Part shown: positions 52,270-61,592 of the stretch, one piece after another
Position numbering within the stretch: the first letter of the stretch is position 1
How the letters are laid out: every line of letters starts with the position of its first letter
Assembly (NCBI GenBank): GCA_002335865.1
Contig: DDCY01000024.1
Span: 6,969-70,968, forward strand
Direction of reading: 5' to 3'
From: Saprospiraceae bacterium UBA1994
Lineage (GTDB): Bacteria; Bacteroidota; Bacteroidia; Chitinophagales; Saprospiraceae
Length of the DNA stretch: 64,000 nucleotides
Made by a program: the position numbers and the translations under genes
The notes under the pieces: generated by a model
The model's input: the letters and a program-made list of their open reading frames with translations, nothing else
Databases searched by the model: none
What the model was told of the DNA's origin: nothing

Positions 52270-53673
52270 TCAAAACTTAAACCCTGCAGTAAATTGAATT
52301 ACTCCTTTAGACGTCTCAGTATTAGCTAAAGGAATATTGTCTCCTTCATTAGGATCGTATGCTATGTATCCTTCTTCATTACTGTTTCGCGCGTATGATA
52401 GATCTAAGTAAAAATTATTTTCTCTTAGTCCAACTCCAAAAGAGTAGTTAGAACTATATTCTCCTTCGCCAGCATCATTAGAGTAAGGTGATTGTAGTAG
52501 TCCTGTTCCTAACCTCAGTCTAATTTTTCTATAAGCTAGTTCTGTACCTAATCTAAGGTTAACAATAGAACCAAGCTCAGATTCTATTTCTTTGTTCAGC
52601 TCCGAACCATAGTTGATGTCTTCGAGCTCTGTGCTGTAGGCACCTAGATCAAAATTGGAGGATGAATAATCTAAAAACTCTAAATCAGCATTAGCAAACC
52701 CTTTTATATTTCCTAAATTATATAGAACCCCTACACTACTATTTACCTTCCAAGGAGTCTTGTATTGGTATTTAAACCTTCCATCAGAAGCTAATGCGTC
52801 TATATCATCATTATCAAATGTATATTGATCAGATTCGCCAAAATCTTCAGTAAGTGTATAGTAATTTGGAGAATGTATAGAAGCTCCTATTCTAAGTGGC
52901 TTTATTCCTTTATATATAAATCCAGCTTTGAAATTGATGCCTGCTCCACTAACATTGAGATAGTTTTCTCTATCATATTTATTGAAGACATTTAGAGCAT
53001 TGATGGCATCTTCTTCTGAGTAAGTCTTCTCTTCATCAAACGATACAAAAGGTATTCCTAAAGATATACCAATATCTAGTTTGTTATCATAGCTACCAGC
53101 CCATCCGAAGTTTAGTTCGCTCACATATCCTTTCTGAGATACGATTTGTTCTTTGGAGAGAGATGCATTTTGATATGGGACATCAAAGATTACGCTAGGT
53201 ACTTCTTCAAGACTCTCAGAGTAACTACCCACAGTTACTCCTCTATATAGAAATGCTTTATTAAGATCAGCCACTTTTTGATACCCGATAGTAAAATTAG
53301 ACGTTTGCCACTTACCTGAGCTAGGTCTTGATACAAATACTGCAGCCATATTACTCAATCCAAAGTTTGTCTTGGATTGAGTACTAACATTAGCTGAGTC
53401 TTCGACCAAGAAAGCTTCAGTATTGGTACTAGTTATGGTAGGGGTAAAGGTGAATTCTGATTTATAAAATCCTGCGAGTCCAGCAGGATTGATACTCATT
53501 ACTCCTATGTCACCTCCCATTGCTCCAAATGATCCTCCTACTCCTGCAACTCTAGCGGTTCCTTGTGGTATCAGCACGGCATATCTAAGCGCATCAGAAA
53601 TTGTCTGGCCGTAGCCACTTACTCCCATGATTCCAAGTAGTAGAGTAAGCGTTATATATTTTATTTTAGTCAT
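52270..53673 (-). CDS. FadL/OmpP1-like outer-membrane transport protein
   Basis: 467 residues with signal peptide 'MTKIKYITLTLLLGIMGVSG' cleaved near 'YGQT'. The mature start 'ISDALRYAVLIPQGTARVAG' and 'GGDIGVMSINPAGLAGFYKS' match the hatch region of OmpP1/FadL/TodX proteins ('NPAGLA'). The remainder alternates in beta-strand fashion to a C-terminal 'GVIQFTAGFKF' with terminal Phe. These barrels admit hydrophobic compounds such as fatty acids. It is transcribed after a low-complexity exported protein gene, but a terminator lies between the two, so linkage is partial at most. Confidence 0.88.
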   Translation of the reverse strand: MTKIKYITLTLLLGIMGVSGYGQTISDALRYAVLIPQGTARVAGVGGSFGAMGGDIGVMSINPAGLAGFYKSEFTFTPTITSTNTEAFLVEDSANVSTQSKTNFGLSNMAAVFVSRPSSGKWQTSNFTIGYQKVADLNKAFLYRGVTVGSYSESLEEVPSVIFDVPYQNASLSKEQIVSQKGYVSELNFGWAGSYDNKLDIGISLGIPFVSFDEEKTYSEEDAINALNVFNKYDRENYLNVSGAGINFKAGFIYKGIKPLRIGASIHSPNYYTLTEDFGESDQYTFDNDDIDALASDGRFKYQYKTPWKVNSSVGVLYNLGNIKGFANADLEFLDYSSSNFDLGAYSTELEDINYGSELNKEIESELGSIVNLRLGTELAYRKIRLRLGTGLLQSPYSNDAGEGEYSSNYSFGVGLRENNFYLDLSYARNSNEEGYIAYDPNEGDNIPLANTETSKGVIQFTAGFKF

Positions 53674-53708
53674 AATATTGTCGATTTAAATTTTTCGCTA
53701 AAGCGTAT

Positions 53709-53746
53709 AAAAAAGGTGGACAACAACATGTATTATCCACCTTTCT
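53709..53746 (-). terminator. Terminator between low-complexity protein gene and porin gene
   Basis: On the minus strand AAAGGTGGATAA, a 9-base loop, TTGTCCACCTTTTTTAT: a GC-containing stem followed by a T-run, ~50 bases after the stop of the upstream gene. Confidence 0.85.
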
Positions 53747-53797
53747 TTGTCTTTACGAAGTGGTAGATTATTACACTTCTTTATGATTTGTGTTAGA

Positions 53798-54910
53798 TTA
53801 TCTTTTTCCGCCTCTCTTTGAGCTACGGCTACTTGAAGAAGATTTTCTGCTCGAAGACCCTCCTCCAGACCTTGTATTATAAGACTTGCTAGTTCTTGAC
53901 GAAGTATTAGATTTAGTCTGTGATCTATTTGATCTCGAACTTGTAGATGATCTGTTTGACTTCGACCTAGTATTACTATTAAAGGTTTTTCTTTTTGAAG
54001 AATTGGCTTTATTTTTAGTCGAGTTCCCTGTACGAGAATTAGCTTTAGTTGAGCTTTCAGATCTATCTGCTCTGCTGCGAGTAGTAGTACTTCTATCTCT
54101 TTTATAAATAGAAGGTCTAGTAGATCTTGTAGTTGTTTTAATGCCATCATCTCTTGTGCCAACAGATTTAGTGCCTGTTATCACTTCAAATCCTCTAGTT
54201 TGTCCACCTGTCATAGTTGGGTTATTATTAGTACCTGAAGTACTTACTCTTCCAGAGTTTGGGTTCTTGCCTCTTGTGCTACTTGTTGTTGACTCACCTT
54301 TTCGAGAGCCGAATGTTCTGACATTAGTATAGTTATTATTGTTTGCATATCCGCCATTACCATTGAAGCCGTTATTGCCATAATAGTTGTTTACTATATA
54401 GTTTCCACCACCGTATCCAAAGCCATTATATCCATTTCCACACCAGTTATTTCCAGCCCAAGAATTCCATCTATTCCAACTGTTGAAACTTCCATATCCA
54501 GCATATCCGTATGGTCTAGTAAAAGAATTGTTAATGAATGAGCCTCCAAATGTATAAGGGTCGTAGAAAGGGTCGTAAAATGGATCATTCCATCTACTAG
54601 CTCTTCTATTAAAGTTAGAATAGTAACCTCTATTGAAGTTTCCACCTCTACGGAATCTTCTTATCCTATTAGTGTAGTTATAATCGTAGTCATCATAGTA
54701 CTCATAATCAGAATCATCGTAATCAGACTCTCCATATTCGTTGTATGATGTTTCATTACTATGAAACGACTCGTCATCTAAATCAGTATAATATGTTGCG
54801 TCATCAGTATTTGGATCATAATATAGATCATCAAACTGGGCTTGGAGGCTTACATTTGCTATTGTAGCAAAGAGTAGCGTCATGATTGTTTGTTGTAGTA
54901 TACTTTTCAT
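53798..54910 (-). CDS. Exported low-complexity protein (Asp/Tyr, Asn/Gly and Ser/Arg/Lys-rich)
   Basis: 370 residues with a signal peptide (~1-25, ends 'VSLQAQ'). Three compositional zones follow: an acidic Tyr/Asp-rich zone (~27-80, 'YEYYDDYDYNYTN'), an aromatic Asn/Gly/Phe-rich zone (~85-200, 'NDPFYDPFYDPY', 'YGGGNYIVNNYYGNNGFNGN') and a Ser/Thr/Arg/Lys-rich tail (~205-370, 'SRSNRSQTKSNTSSRTSKSY') ending 'SSRSSKRGGKR'. No enzymatic domain is seen. The opposite charges at the two ends could favour self-association, so a matrix or surface-coat role is conceivable; that is inference. Similar exported proteins occur in Bacteroidota without assigned function. Confidence 0.7.
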   Translation of the reverse strand: MKSILQQTIMTLLFATIANVSLQAQFDDLYYDPNTDDATYYTDLDDESFHSNETSYNEYGESDYDDSDYEYYDDYDYNYTNRIRRFRRGGNFNRGYYSNFNRRASRWNDPFYDPFYDPYTFGGSFINNSFTRPYGYAGYGSFNSWNRWNSWAGNNWCGNGYNGFGYGGGNYIVNNYYGNNGFNGNGGYANNNNYTNVRTFGSRKGESTTSSTRGKNPNSGRVSTSGTNNNPTMTGGQTRGFEVITGTKSVGTRDDGIKTTTRSTRPSIYKRDRSTTTRSRADRSESSTKANSRTGNSTKNKANSSKRKTFNSNTRSKSNRSSTSSRSNRSQTKSNTSSRTSKSYNTRSGGGSSSRKSSSSSRSSKRGGKR

Positions 54911-55142
54911 CTTCTATAAATTTTTAGATGGTACAATATATCATCGAATCTCTTACATCGAACATTCGCAATTTATTACTTTTGCGATGATTTATTTGTT
55001 AAGATGACTTTAAAGTCGAATAAATACTGTTAAAATACGTAACATGGATATTTTACTTTCTGTGTCACAGTACTATAGACGCGAAAACAAGCTTTGAAGT
55101 TTCAATTTCACAATCCTTATATTTTAATTAACTATCCACATA

Positions 55143-56612
55143 ATGGCAAAGGAAATCACGAATAGAGAAGAGAATTACTCTCAATGGTATAATGATATCG
55201 TAAAAAAAGCAGAATTAGCTGAAAATTCGGCAGTAAGGGGATGTATGGTAATCAAGCCCTATGGATATGCGATATGGGAGAAGATGAGAGACCAATTGGA
55301 CATAATGTTTAAGGAGACAGGGCACGTCAATGCCTACTTCCCTCTACTTGTGCCAAGGAGTTTGTTTGAGGCGGAAGAGAAGAATGCGGAAGGCTTCGCC
55401 AAGGAATGCGCTGTAGTAACGCATTACAGACTAGAGAATGATCCTGACAATGAAGGTAAACTAAGAGTAGATCCAAATGCTAAGCTTGAAGAAGAGTTGA
55501 TCATAAGACCTACATCCGAAGCGATCATTTGGAATACTTACAAAGGATGGATACACTCTTACAGAGATTTACCACTTCTGATCAATCAATGGGCCAATGT
55601 AATGAGGTGGGAGATGCGTACCCGTCCATTTTTACGAACCGCAGAGTTTTTATGGCAAGAAGGGCATACTGCTCACGCGACTAAGGATGAAGCTATAGCA
55701 GAAGCAAGGCAAATGCATGATGTATATGCACAGTTTGCTGAAGAGCATATGGCAATGCCTGTCATTAAAGGATACAAATCAGAGAATGAAAGATTTGCCG
55801 GAGCGGTTGATACCTTTACTATAGAAGCACTTATGCAAGATGGTAAAGCATTACAAGCGGGTACATCTCACTTCTTAGGTCAAAATTTTGCTAAAGCATT
55901 TGATGTAAAGTATCTTACTAGTGAAAATAAAGAAGAGTACGTTTGGGCTACATCTTGGGGCGTATCTACAAGGCTTATAGGAGCACTGATAATGACGCAT
56001 TCTGATGACCAAGGACTTGTATTACCACCTAAGTTAGCACCAATACAAGTAGTAATAGTGCCAATACCAAAACCGACTGAGGAGATCATGGAGGTAGCCA
56101 ATAAACTTATTAAAGAGCTTAAGGCTAAAGGTATATCTGTAAAAGTAGATACCGATGATAGAAAGAGACCAGGATTCAAGTTTGCAGAGTATGAAATGAA
56201 AGGAGTGCCAGTCAGACTTGGTATCGGAGCTAGAGATCTCGCTAAAGGAGTAGTAGAAGTAGCTAGAAGAGATGAAAAGACTAAAGAACTTATAGCATTA
56301 GAAGGGTTAGTAGAACATGTTGAGCAACTTTTATCTGAAATTCAAGATAATCTATTCAATAGAGCTATCAAATTTAGAGAAGAGAGATATAGTGAAGCCA
56401 CTACTTATGAGGAATTGAAAGAGATACTTAATATCAAAGGAGGATTCGTGAAAGCGTATTGGGATGGTACGTCAGAGACTGAGCTGAAGATCAAAGAAGA
56501 GACAAAGGCAACGATTAGATGTATTCCATTAGAAGGTGGTCAAGGAGAAGGTACATGTATCTATTCAGGAAAACCAGCTACACAGATAGCATTATTTGCA
56601 AAAGCATATTAG
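55143..56612 (+). CDS. proS: Proline--tRNA ligase
   Basis: 489 residues: the shorter, eukaryote/archaea-like ProRS type, with no bacterial insertion (editing) domain. Class II motif 2 is 'NVMRWEMRTRPFLRTAEFLW'; the start of the catalytic core reads 'AVRGCMVIKPYGYAIWEKMR'. Motif 3 lies in 'WATSWGVSTRLIGALIMTHS'. The C-terminal part holds an anticodon-binding domain and a zinc-binding-like extension ending 'KPATQIALFAKAY' with Tyr at the very end, as is characteristic of this type. Complete. Confidence 0.96.
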   Translation: MAKEITNREENYSQWYNDIVKKAELAENSAVRGCMVIKPYGYAIWEKMRDQLDIMFKETGHVNAYFPLLVPRSLFEAEEKNAEGFAKECAVVTHYRLENDPDNEGKLRVDPNAKLEEELIIRPTSEAIIWNTYKGWIHSYRDLPLLINQWANVMRWEMRTRPFLRTAEFLWQEGHTAHATKDEAIAEARQMHDVYAQFAEEHMAMPVIKGYKSENERFAGAVDTFTIEALMQDGKALQAGTSHFLGQNFAKAFDVKYLTSENKEEYVWATSWGVSTRLIGALIMTHSDDQGLVLPPKLAPIQVVIVPIPKPTEEIMEVANKLIKELKAKGISVKVDTDDRKRPGFKFAEYEMKGVPVRLGIGARDLAKGVVEVARRDEKTKELIALEGLVEHVEQLLSEIQDNLFNRAIKFREERYSEATTYEELKEILNIKGGFVKAYWDGTSETELKIKEETKATIRCIPLEGGQGEGTCIYSGKPATQIALFAKAY

Positions 56613-56720
56613 GAAGATATTGATTTTTTAAGGTCAATTGAACTTTTGATTGAGAAAGTGACCTAATTATATACAAGCTATTTTACACATACATACAACA
56701 ACATTATAAATAATAACCTT

Positions 56721-57119
56721 ATGTCATTCGAAATAGAAGGATTACTACACAAAAAATTTGAAACAGAAAGTAAATCTGCAACATTCCAAGCGAGAGAATT
56801 CGTGATCCAAACTGATGGACAATATCCACAGTACGTTAAGTTTCAACTTACTCAAGATAAGTGCGCACTTATTGATTCTTATAATGAAGGATCTAAGATA
56901 AAAGTGAACTTTGATCTTAGAGGTAGAGAATGGAATGAAAAGTTCTTCACTAACCTCAACGCATGGAAAATAAGTGCAGCCCAGGATGTGGCAGCAGCTT
57001 CACTCCCACCTGCAGCAGGAATGTCTGATTTTTCAGGCATCAACGAAAATTATGCTGATGCTCCAGCTACGACTGCAGCTAATACTAAGCCGGAAGATTT
57101 TGATGATTTACCATTCTAG
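56721..57119 (+). CDS. DUF3127 family protein (OB-fold-like)
   Basis: 132 residues beginning 'MSFEIEGLLHKKFETESKSA' with 'FQAREFVIQTDGQYPQYVKF' and 'DLRGREWNEKFFTNLNAWKI'. This is the DUF3127 pattern, a Bacteroidota family with an OB-fold resembling single-strand DNA-binding proteins. The C-terminus is disordered and ends in an acidic 'EDFDDLPF', very like the SSB tail that recruits repair proteins. I infer nucleic-acid binding; not proven. It follows proS by ~110 bases. Confidence 0.88.
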   Translation: MSFEIEGLLHKKFETESKSATFQAREFVIQTDGQYPQYVKFQLTQDKCALIDSYNEGSKIKVNFDLRGREWNEKFFTNLNAWKISAAQDVAAASLPPAAGMSDFSGINENYADAPATTAANTKPEDFDDLPF

Positions 57120-57323
57120 GTAAAATGTTGACAAAGTTAGCTTAGAGTGAAAAGTTAGGCAGTGATTCAGTAAGAAATACGTTGACTCTGAATCACATAT
57201 AGCTCAAGTTTGATTTATGTCTCTACGAAAAAGTATAGAGTTTTAATAGAAAACTTCTCATCATTAATAGAAATTAATATTATTCTAAATAGAATATCAC
57301 ATATACAAGATAGGTTAAGAGTG

Positions 57324-57881
57324 ATGCCATTCAGGCTATCACTCTTTTTGTATTTCATATTCTGTAGTGGTTTGGATTCGGTTTCAGCTCAAGAACTTAC
57401 AGGTTTCGCAGTAGAATATGGAGATACTTTTAAAGAGTGGAAAGTAATACCAGCTGATTTGGACATCAACCTTGGAGAACTCAATCTGAGTTGGCCACAT
57501 AAGTTAGAATGGAATGATTGGGAATACCAATTAGATGGTAGATTCGGTAGATTTAGACAAAAATGGATCAATAGGCCTGATGAATGGGAGTTAATTGACG
57601 GAGAGTATATCGTATCTATCAAAAATCAATGGCGAGGTGATCTTACGATATGGAAGATTAAGTGCGATGATTATACACTAAGATTTGAAAGTAAATACGG
57701 TAACCTTACTGAAGAGTGGACACTTGCAACTGACAAGCACGGTGCTTTTGATATCTTTACAGAGTATGAAGGTGATCCTAGAGATTGGATCATAGAGGAT
57801 AACCTAGATGAGGATGTACCACTTGCATTAAAAATGGCAATGGTCTTCCTCGCAATACACTATAGTGTACCTCATAGATAA
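57324..57881 (+). CDS. Exported hypothetical protein
   Basis: The ATG at 57324 ('MPFRLSLFLYFIFCSGLDSV') gives a good signal peptide cleaved near 'SAQE' and a 185-residue protein; the frame from 57210 adds 38 atypical residues. The mature part repeats short beta motifs rich in Trp and acidic residues ('EYGDTFKEWKVIPADLDINL', 'WINRPDEWELIDGEY', 'YEGDPRDWIIEDN'), about six irregular 20-25-residue units centred on EW/DW. A C-terminal hydrophobic helix ('LALKMAMVFLAIHYSV') ends it. I recognise no family. It probably forms a small beta-repeat domain in the periplasm. Confidence 0.7.
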   Translation: MPFRLSLFLYFIFCSGLDSVSAQELTGFAVEYGDTFKEWKVIPADLDINLGELNLSWPHKLEWNDWEYQLDGRFGRFRQKWINRPDEWELIDGEYIVSIKNQWRGDLTIWKIKCDDYTLRFESKYGNLTEEWTLATDKHGAFDIFTEYEGDPRDWIIEDNLDEDVPLALKMAMVFLAIHYSVPHR

Positions 57882-57902
57882 TTAATAGATTAATATTTGT
57901 GT

Positions 57903-57940
57903 AAAAAAATAAGGTCTAACATACATCAGAACCTATTTTA
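57903..57940 (-). terminator. bcp terminator
   Basis: On the minus strand AAAATAGGT and ACCTTATTTT pair with one bulged base around a ~14-base loop and continue into Ts. It lies just after the bcp stop and may also serve the convergent plus-strand gene. Confidence 0.5.
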
Positions 57941-57959
57941 AAGATAAAAATATAACTTA

Positions 57960-58421
57960 TTACTTGAGAGCTTCTATAAGTTGTTCAGCGTGTTCTTTGG
58001 TCTTTACTTTTTTGATGATCTCTACTATCTTGCCGTCTTCATTGATTACAAATGTAGTACGGTGTACACCATCAAATTCTCTGCCCATAAATTTTTTAGG
58101 TCCCCAGATACCAAATGATTTAATCATTTCTTTATCTGTATCAGCGATTAGTGAATACTGAAACTCGTATTTATCAATAAACTTTTGATGCTTCTTTTCA
58201 TTATCTGGACTCACTCCAAATATCTGAAATCCATTCTTTTCAAACCATCGAAAGTTGTCTCTAAGATTGCATGCTTCTCTAGTACATCCGGGGGTATCAT
58301 CTTTAGGATAGAAAAATAATATATATTTCTGTCCTTTGAGACTAGAAGAACTTACTTTAGATCCATCTTCTATATTTCCATTAAAATGAGGTGCATTATC
58401 ACCAATATTTAAATGTGTCAT
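57960..58421 (-). CDS. bcp: Thioredoxin-dependent peroxiredoxin (Bcp/PrxQ)
   Basis: 153 residues. The peroxidatic Cys46 and resolving Cys51 lie in 'DDTPGCTREACNLRD', the Bcp/PrxQ signature with an intramolecular CxxxxC pair. 'ILFFYPKDDTPG' and 'FGVSPDNEKKHQKFIDKYEF' complete the thioredoxin-like fold. It reduces hydrogen peroxide and alkyl or lipid hydroperoxides using thioredoxin. Start at 'MTHLNIGDNAPHF'; promoter and terminator both visible, so a single-gene unit. Confidence 0.95.
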   Translation of the reverse strand: MTHLNIGDNAPHFNGNIEDGSKVSSSSLKGQKYILFFYPKDDTPGCTREACNLRDNFRWFEKNGFQIFGVSPDNEKKHQKFIDKYEFQYSLIADTDKEMIKSFGIWGPKKFMGREFDGVHRTTFVINEDGKIVEIIKKVKTKEHAEQLIEALK

Positions 58422-58449
58422 ATCTAATTTCGTTTATAAGACATTTATA

Positions 58450-58479
58450 CAAAAATAGTTAGTGTGTTGTTCACACCAA
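58450..58479 (-). promoter_or_regulatory. bcp promoter
   Basis: Minus-strand TTG (58477-58479), 19 bases, TATTTTTG (58450-58457). The -7 box ends 28 bases before the ATG. Confidence 0.65.
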
Positions 58480-58503
58480 TGGCAGATTTTTTTTAAATAT
58501 ATC

Positions 58504-60177
58504 TTATTCTTGTTCTAAGAGTTGGGTGTAGTTGGATTTGTTGCCAATTTCATCTATAGCGATTATTTTCAGTTCCTTTTGACCTGCTCTAAATTCTTTT
58601 TTGGGGATTAGTAGCGTATGGTTGAGTATTTTGAAAGGAGATATAATCCATTGGCCATCGATATATGCATTGATGGTAACATTGGATATATTATCTTTTA
58701 CTATAAATGAAAGATCATCATTTAGTGAAGTTTGTATTGGAGTAATACTCGGAGGTATGGTGTCAACATGTAGGCGATAGTCACCGAATACATTAGTCTT
58801 AAATGATAGACTATCACCGACGATTGTTCCATCTTTAAAGGTGAGATTTCCATCTTCCTCTATAAGGACAGCACATAGCTTGTCAAATAGCAATGAATCT
58901 ATATTCATTATTGGAATAGTAGCTTTCATGGGTTTGTAAAGAGGATTGCTATCTCGATGTATGCTATAGATTGTATGGTCTTTATCTATAGATTCACTAT
59001 AGTTTAAATAAAGGTCTCTGTCCAACGTATTTGCAGCTATTGACATATGGCAGCTTCCGAGTTTGAAATTGTATGGACTATTGTATTTGATCAGTTTTTC
59101 GAATGATGAAGTATTTTTAATCATTTTGTTGCTTCGCTTAACATCGAATAGAATACTTGATATGTTACCTGAAAAGTCAGAAGCTTTAATTTCTATCTTA
59201 CGTGCTTCGGAGCTGTATAATCGTACAATTCCATTTCGATTAGTGCTTTCGTATATGTTGAGTTCATTACCAGGCATTGGGTAGCACCTAACTGTTGTTC
59301 GTTTGTTATCTTGTTTATCGGTGTAATCTATGTGTGTTTTGATATATGCTGTTTCATCCCAGTTGACACTATCCATTGTGACTCCATATCTGAGTGTATC
59401 GTCGACGGACATTTGTATCTTGTATATGCCATTCTTATTACTAGCACCATCCATACGATCCCAACCTTGTAGCAAGACACCAATACGCCATGCTGGTATT
59501 GATACCGCACCTTTGTTGATTGTATATTTATGATTATCAACCTTCTCAGTAGGGTAGTTGCTGAAGTGAGTCTCTTGATGATCTAGACTGAGTCCATGGA
59601 TGGTAACACTAGAAAGATCTGGGGCTATGTTATCCTTTGGTCCAATACCAAATAGCATTGGATTGATAGGTGTTTCGCTAACTGTATTTCTGATTTCAAA
59701 ATGAAGGTGTGCACCGTAAGACCTTCCGCTATTTCCTAATAAGCCTATGAAAGCGCCTCTAGGTAGACGGATCTTTCCCTTTTGCGGATATATATCGATC
59801 TCGTAAGATTGGGACGCGAGTTGCATTTTTTGAATGTACTGTTCGATTGAATCCTTAAATTCCATCATATGAGCATATACAGATGTATAACCATTAGGAT
59901 GATCTACATAAAGTACTCTACCATATCCTCCACTTTGTATTTTTATTCTTGATATATATCCCGGTGCTGCTACGAACAAGCTATCTCCGCTAATGTTAAA
60001 TTTTGAAGGTTTAATATCTAGTCCAGCATGAAAGTGAGAAGTTCTTAACTCTCCAAATGATCCTGCTAAAACAACATCATGTTTGATCGGTGAATCAAAA
60101 TACATGGTATCTAACATAGTTTGAGCATTGAGACTTAAACCTACTAGAAAGTTGTAGAGAAATAATCTTATTTTCAT
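58504..60177 (-). CDS. Exported M23 family (LytM) metallopeptidase
   Basis: The start at 60177 gives a signal peptide 'MKIRLFLYNFLVGLSLNAQT' and 557 residues; an in-frame ATG at 60231 would overlap meaB and hide the signal. Unusually, the M23 domain lies at the N-terminal end of the mature protein (~35-190): 'SHFHAGLDIKP' supplies His and Asp, 'YVDHPNGYTSVYAHM' the core, and 'YGAHLHFEIRNTV' the HxH motif. All zinc and catalytic residues are present, so an active peptidoglycan endopeptidase is likely. The remaining ~360 residues are beta-sandwich-like with no motif I recognise. It follows meaB by only 10 bases and is probably co-transcribed. Confidence 0.9.
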   Translation of the reverse strand: MKIRLFLYNFLVGLSLNAQTMLDTMYFDSPIKHDVVLAGSFGELRTSHFHAGLDIKPSKFNISGDSLFVAAPGYISRIKIQSGGYGRVLYVDHPNGYTSVYAHMMEFKDSIEQYIQKMQLASQSYEIDIYPQKGKIRLPRGAFIGLLGNSGRSYGAHLHFEIRNTVSETPINPMLFGIGPKDNIAPDLSSVTIHGLSLDHQETHFSNYPTEKVDNHKYTINKGAVSIPAWRIGVLLQGWDRMDGASNKNGIYKIQMSVDDTLRYGVTMDSVNWDETAYIKTHIDYTDKQDNKRTTVRCYPMPGNELNIYESTNRNGIVRLYSSEARKIEIKASDFSGNISSILFDVKRSNKMIKNTSSFEKLIKYNSPYNFKLGSCHMSIAANTLDRDLYLNYSESIDKDHTIYSIHRDSNPLYKPMKATIPIMNIDSLLFDKLCAVLIEEDGNLTFKDGTIVGDSLSFKTNVFGDYRLHVDTIPPSITPIQTSLNDDLSFIVKDNISNVTINAYIDGQWIISPFKILNHTLLIPKKEFRAGQKELKIIAIDEIGNKSNYTQLLEQE

Positions 60178-60187
60178 TCTTATAAAA

Positions 60188-61222
60188 TTATTGATTATCG
60201 TATGTCCGTTGAATAAGTGATCTAAGTTCATTTATAAGACTATGGGTCGAACGCTTTCCTTCAATGATTTGACTTTTAAAGTTTGTAAGGGTGTCTGATA
60301 TATTTGGATTATTATACATTAGAAGCCCAACTTCTTGCTCTATTGTTTTATACAACCAATCTATATCTTGCTTGATTCTTTTAGCATCAAATTCACCTTT
60401 CTCCTTAGATAGTTTGCAAAATGCGTTGACTTGATCGGTTAATAGATTGATGCCAAACCCTCTTAGTCCTGAGATCATACTCACCGGTACACGCCATTCT
60501 AGTATTGGGTGATGGTACAGACTAAGTGCATTTCTATATGATTTCGCAGATTCAGTTGCTAATTGTATGCGATCTTCATCTGCTTTATTGATAGCTACTA
60601 TATCTGCTAATTCCACGATTCCTCTTTTGATCCCCTGAATCTCGTCTCCAGCACCAGGTAATAATAAAAGCACGAAAATATCAGACATTTCTGCTGCCAT
60701 GGACTCTGACTGTCCCACGCCAACAGTTTCTATTAGTATGATGTCATACCCGGCAGACTCGCATAGCCTTATGCTCTCTCTCGTCGCATGGTGTACGCCA
60801 CCTAGCGTAAGTCCAGCAGCACTTGGTCGTATATATGCATTTCGATGTTGGCCTAATTCTTCCATCCTTGTCTTATCTCCAAGTATACTTCCGTGTGTAA
60901 CACTACTGCTAGGATCTATCGCTAATACGGCGACTTTATGTCCTTGATTGACATACTGTAATCCCCATTTCTCTATTAGAGTACTTTTACCAACTCCTGG
61001 AGAGCCAGATATTGCGATCCGTATAGATTTAGTAGAAGTGTGATTGGCTAGGTAATCAGCAATCTCGGTTGAGATCTGTTTTTTGGTTGGATCACTACTT
61101 TCAACTAAGGTAATGGCTTTGCTTAAGGCAAATCTATCGCGTTCTACTATCGCCTTGGCAATTTCGGTCGCAGACCTTTTGCTTTTAAATTTTGATCGAT
61201 ATGACGGATTGATATGGTTCAT
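60188..61222 (-). CDS. meaB: Methylmalonyl-CoA mutase-associated GTPase MeaB
   Basis: 344 residues. P-loop 'ISGSPGVGKSTLIEKWGLQY' (~73-92), 'VLAIDPSSSVTHGSILGDKT' (switch region) and 'ILIETVGVGQSE' (Walker B/switch II) are diagnostic of MeaB/ArgK. 'AINKADEDRIQLA' is the guanine-specificity NKxD motif. MeaB protects methylmalonyl-CoA mutase and gates loading of adenosylcobalamin. The mutase gene is about 38 kb away in this window rather than adjacent, as it often is. It lies upstream of the M23 peptidase gene (10-base gap). Confidence 0.95.
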   Translation of the reverse strand: MNHINPSYRSKFKSKRSATEIAKAIVERDRFALSKAITLVESSDPTKKQISTEIADYLANHTSTKSIRIAISGSPGVGKSTLIEKWGLQYVNQGHKVAVLAIDPSSSVTHGSILGDKTRMEELGQHRNAYIRPSAAGLTLGGVHHATRESIRLCESAGYDIILIETVGVGQSESMAAEMSDIFVLLLLPGAGDEIQGIKRGIVELADIVAINKADEDRIQLATESAKSYRNALSLYHHPILEWRVPVSMISGLRGFGINLLTDQVNAFCKLSKEKGEFDAKRIKQDIDWLYKTIEQEVGLLMYNNPNISDTLTNFKSQIIEGKRSTHSLINELRSLIQRTYDNQ

Positions 61223-61253
61223 TAGAGCTATATAATAATATAACCAAGTATAA

Positions 61254-61293
61254 ACAGAAAAAGTGCTCTACCCGATGGATAGAACACTTTTAT
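61254..61293 (-). terminator. rpsT terminator
   Basis: On the minus strand AAAAGTGTTCTA, a 9-base loop, TAGAGCACTTTTTCT: a 12-bp stem with one G-U pair plus a T-run, between rpsT and meaB. Confidence 0.85.
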
Positions 61294-61334
61294 ATCTTTT
61301 AAAAGAGTAATAATACTCTAGAATTAGCTATTAG

Positions 61335-61592
61335 TTAAGCAGAAAGCTTAGTCACAAACTTTGTAAGTTTGCTTTTAAGATTACTTGCTTTATTATTGTG
61401 CCAAGTGTTTTTCTTAGCTAGGGTATCGATCATGCTTATGACATGAGGAAGGAATTTTTTTGCTTCAGTACCATCCTCCATCTCTCTTAGCTTAAGTATA
61501 GCTGTTCGAGTAGATTTCTTGTAATACCTATTTCTAAGACGAATTTTAGCGTCTTGTCTGATTCTCTTCTTTGATGACTGATGTTGTGCCAT
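61335..61592 (-). CDS. rpsT: 30S ribosomal protein bS20
   Basis: 85 residues, all-helical and basic: 'MAQHQSSKKRIRQDAKIRLR', 'NRYYKKSTRTAILKLREME', 'LAKKNTWHNNKASNLKSKLT'. These are the conserved S20 positions (S.KKR.R......RN...KS..R; H.N.A...KS.L). bS20 binds the 5' domain of 16S rRNA. Promoter and terminator flank it, so it is a single-gene unit. Confidence 0.95.
   Translation of the reverse strand: MAQHQSSKKRIRQDAKIRLRNRYYKKSTRTAILKLREMEDGTEAKKFLPHVISMIDTLAKKNTWHNNKASNLKSKLTKFVTKLSA

Noticed and set aside
53886..54645. Several long frames overlapping the low-complexity exported protein
   Set aside because: They arise from the repetitive Ser/Arg and Asn/Gly codons of the real gene, which alone has a signal peptide and normal start.
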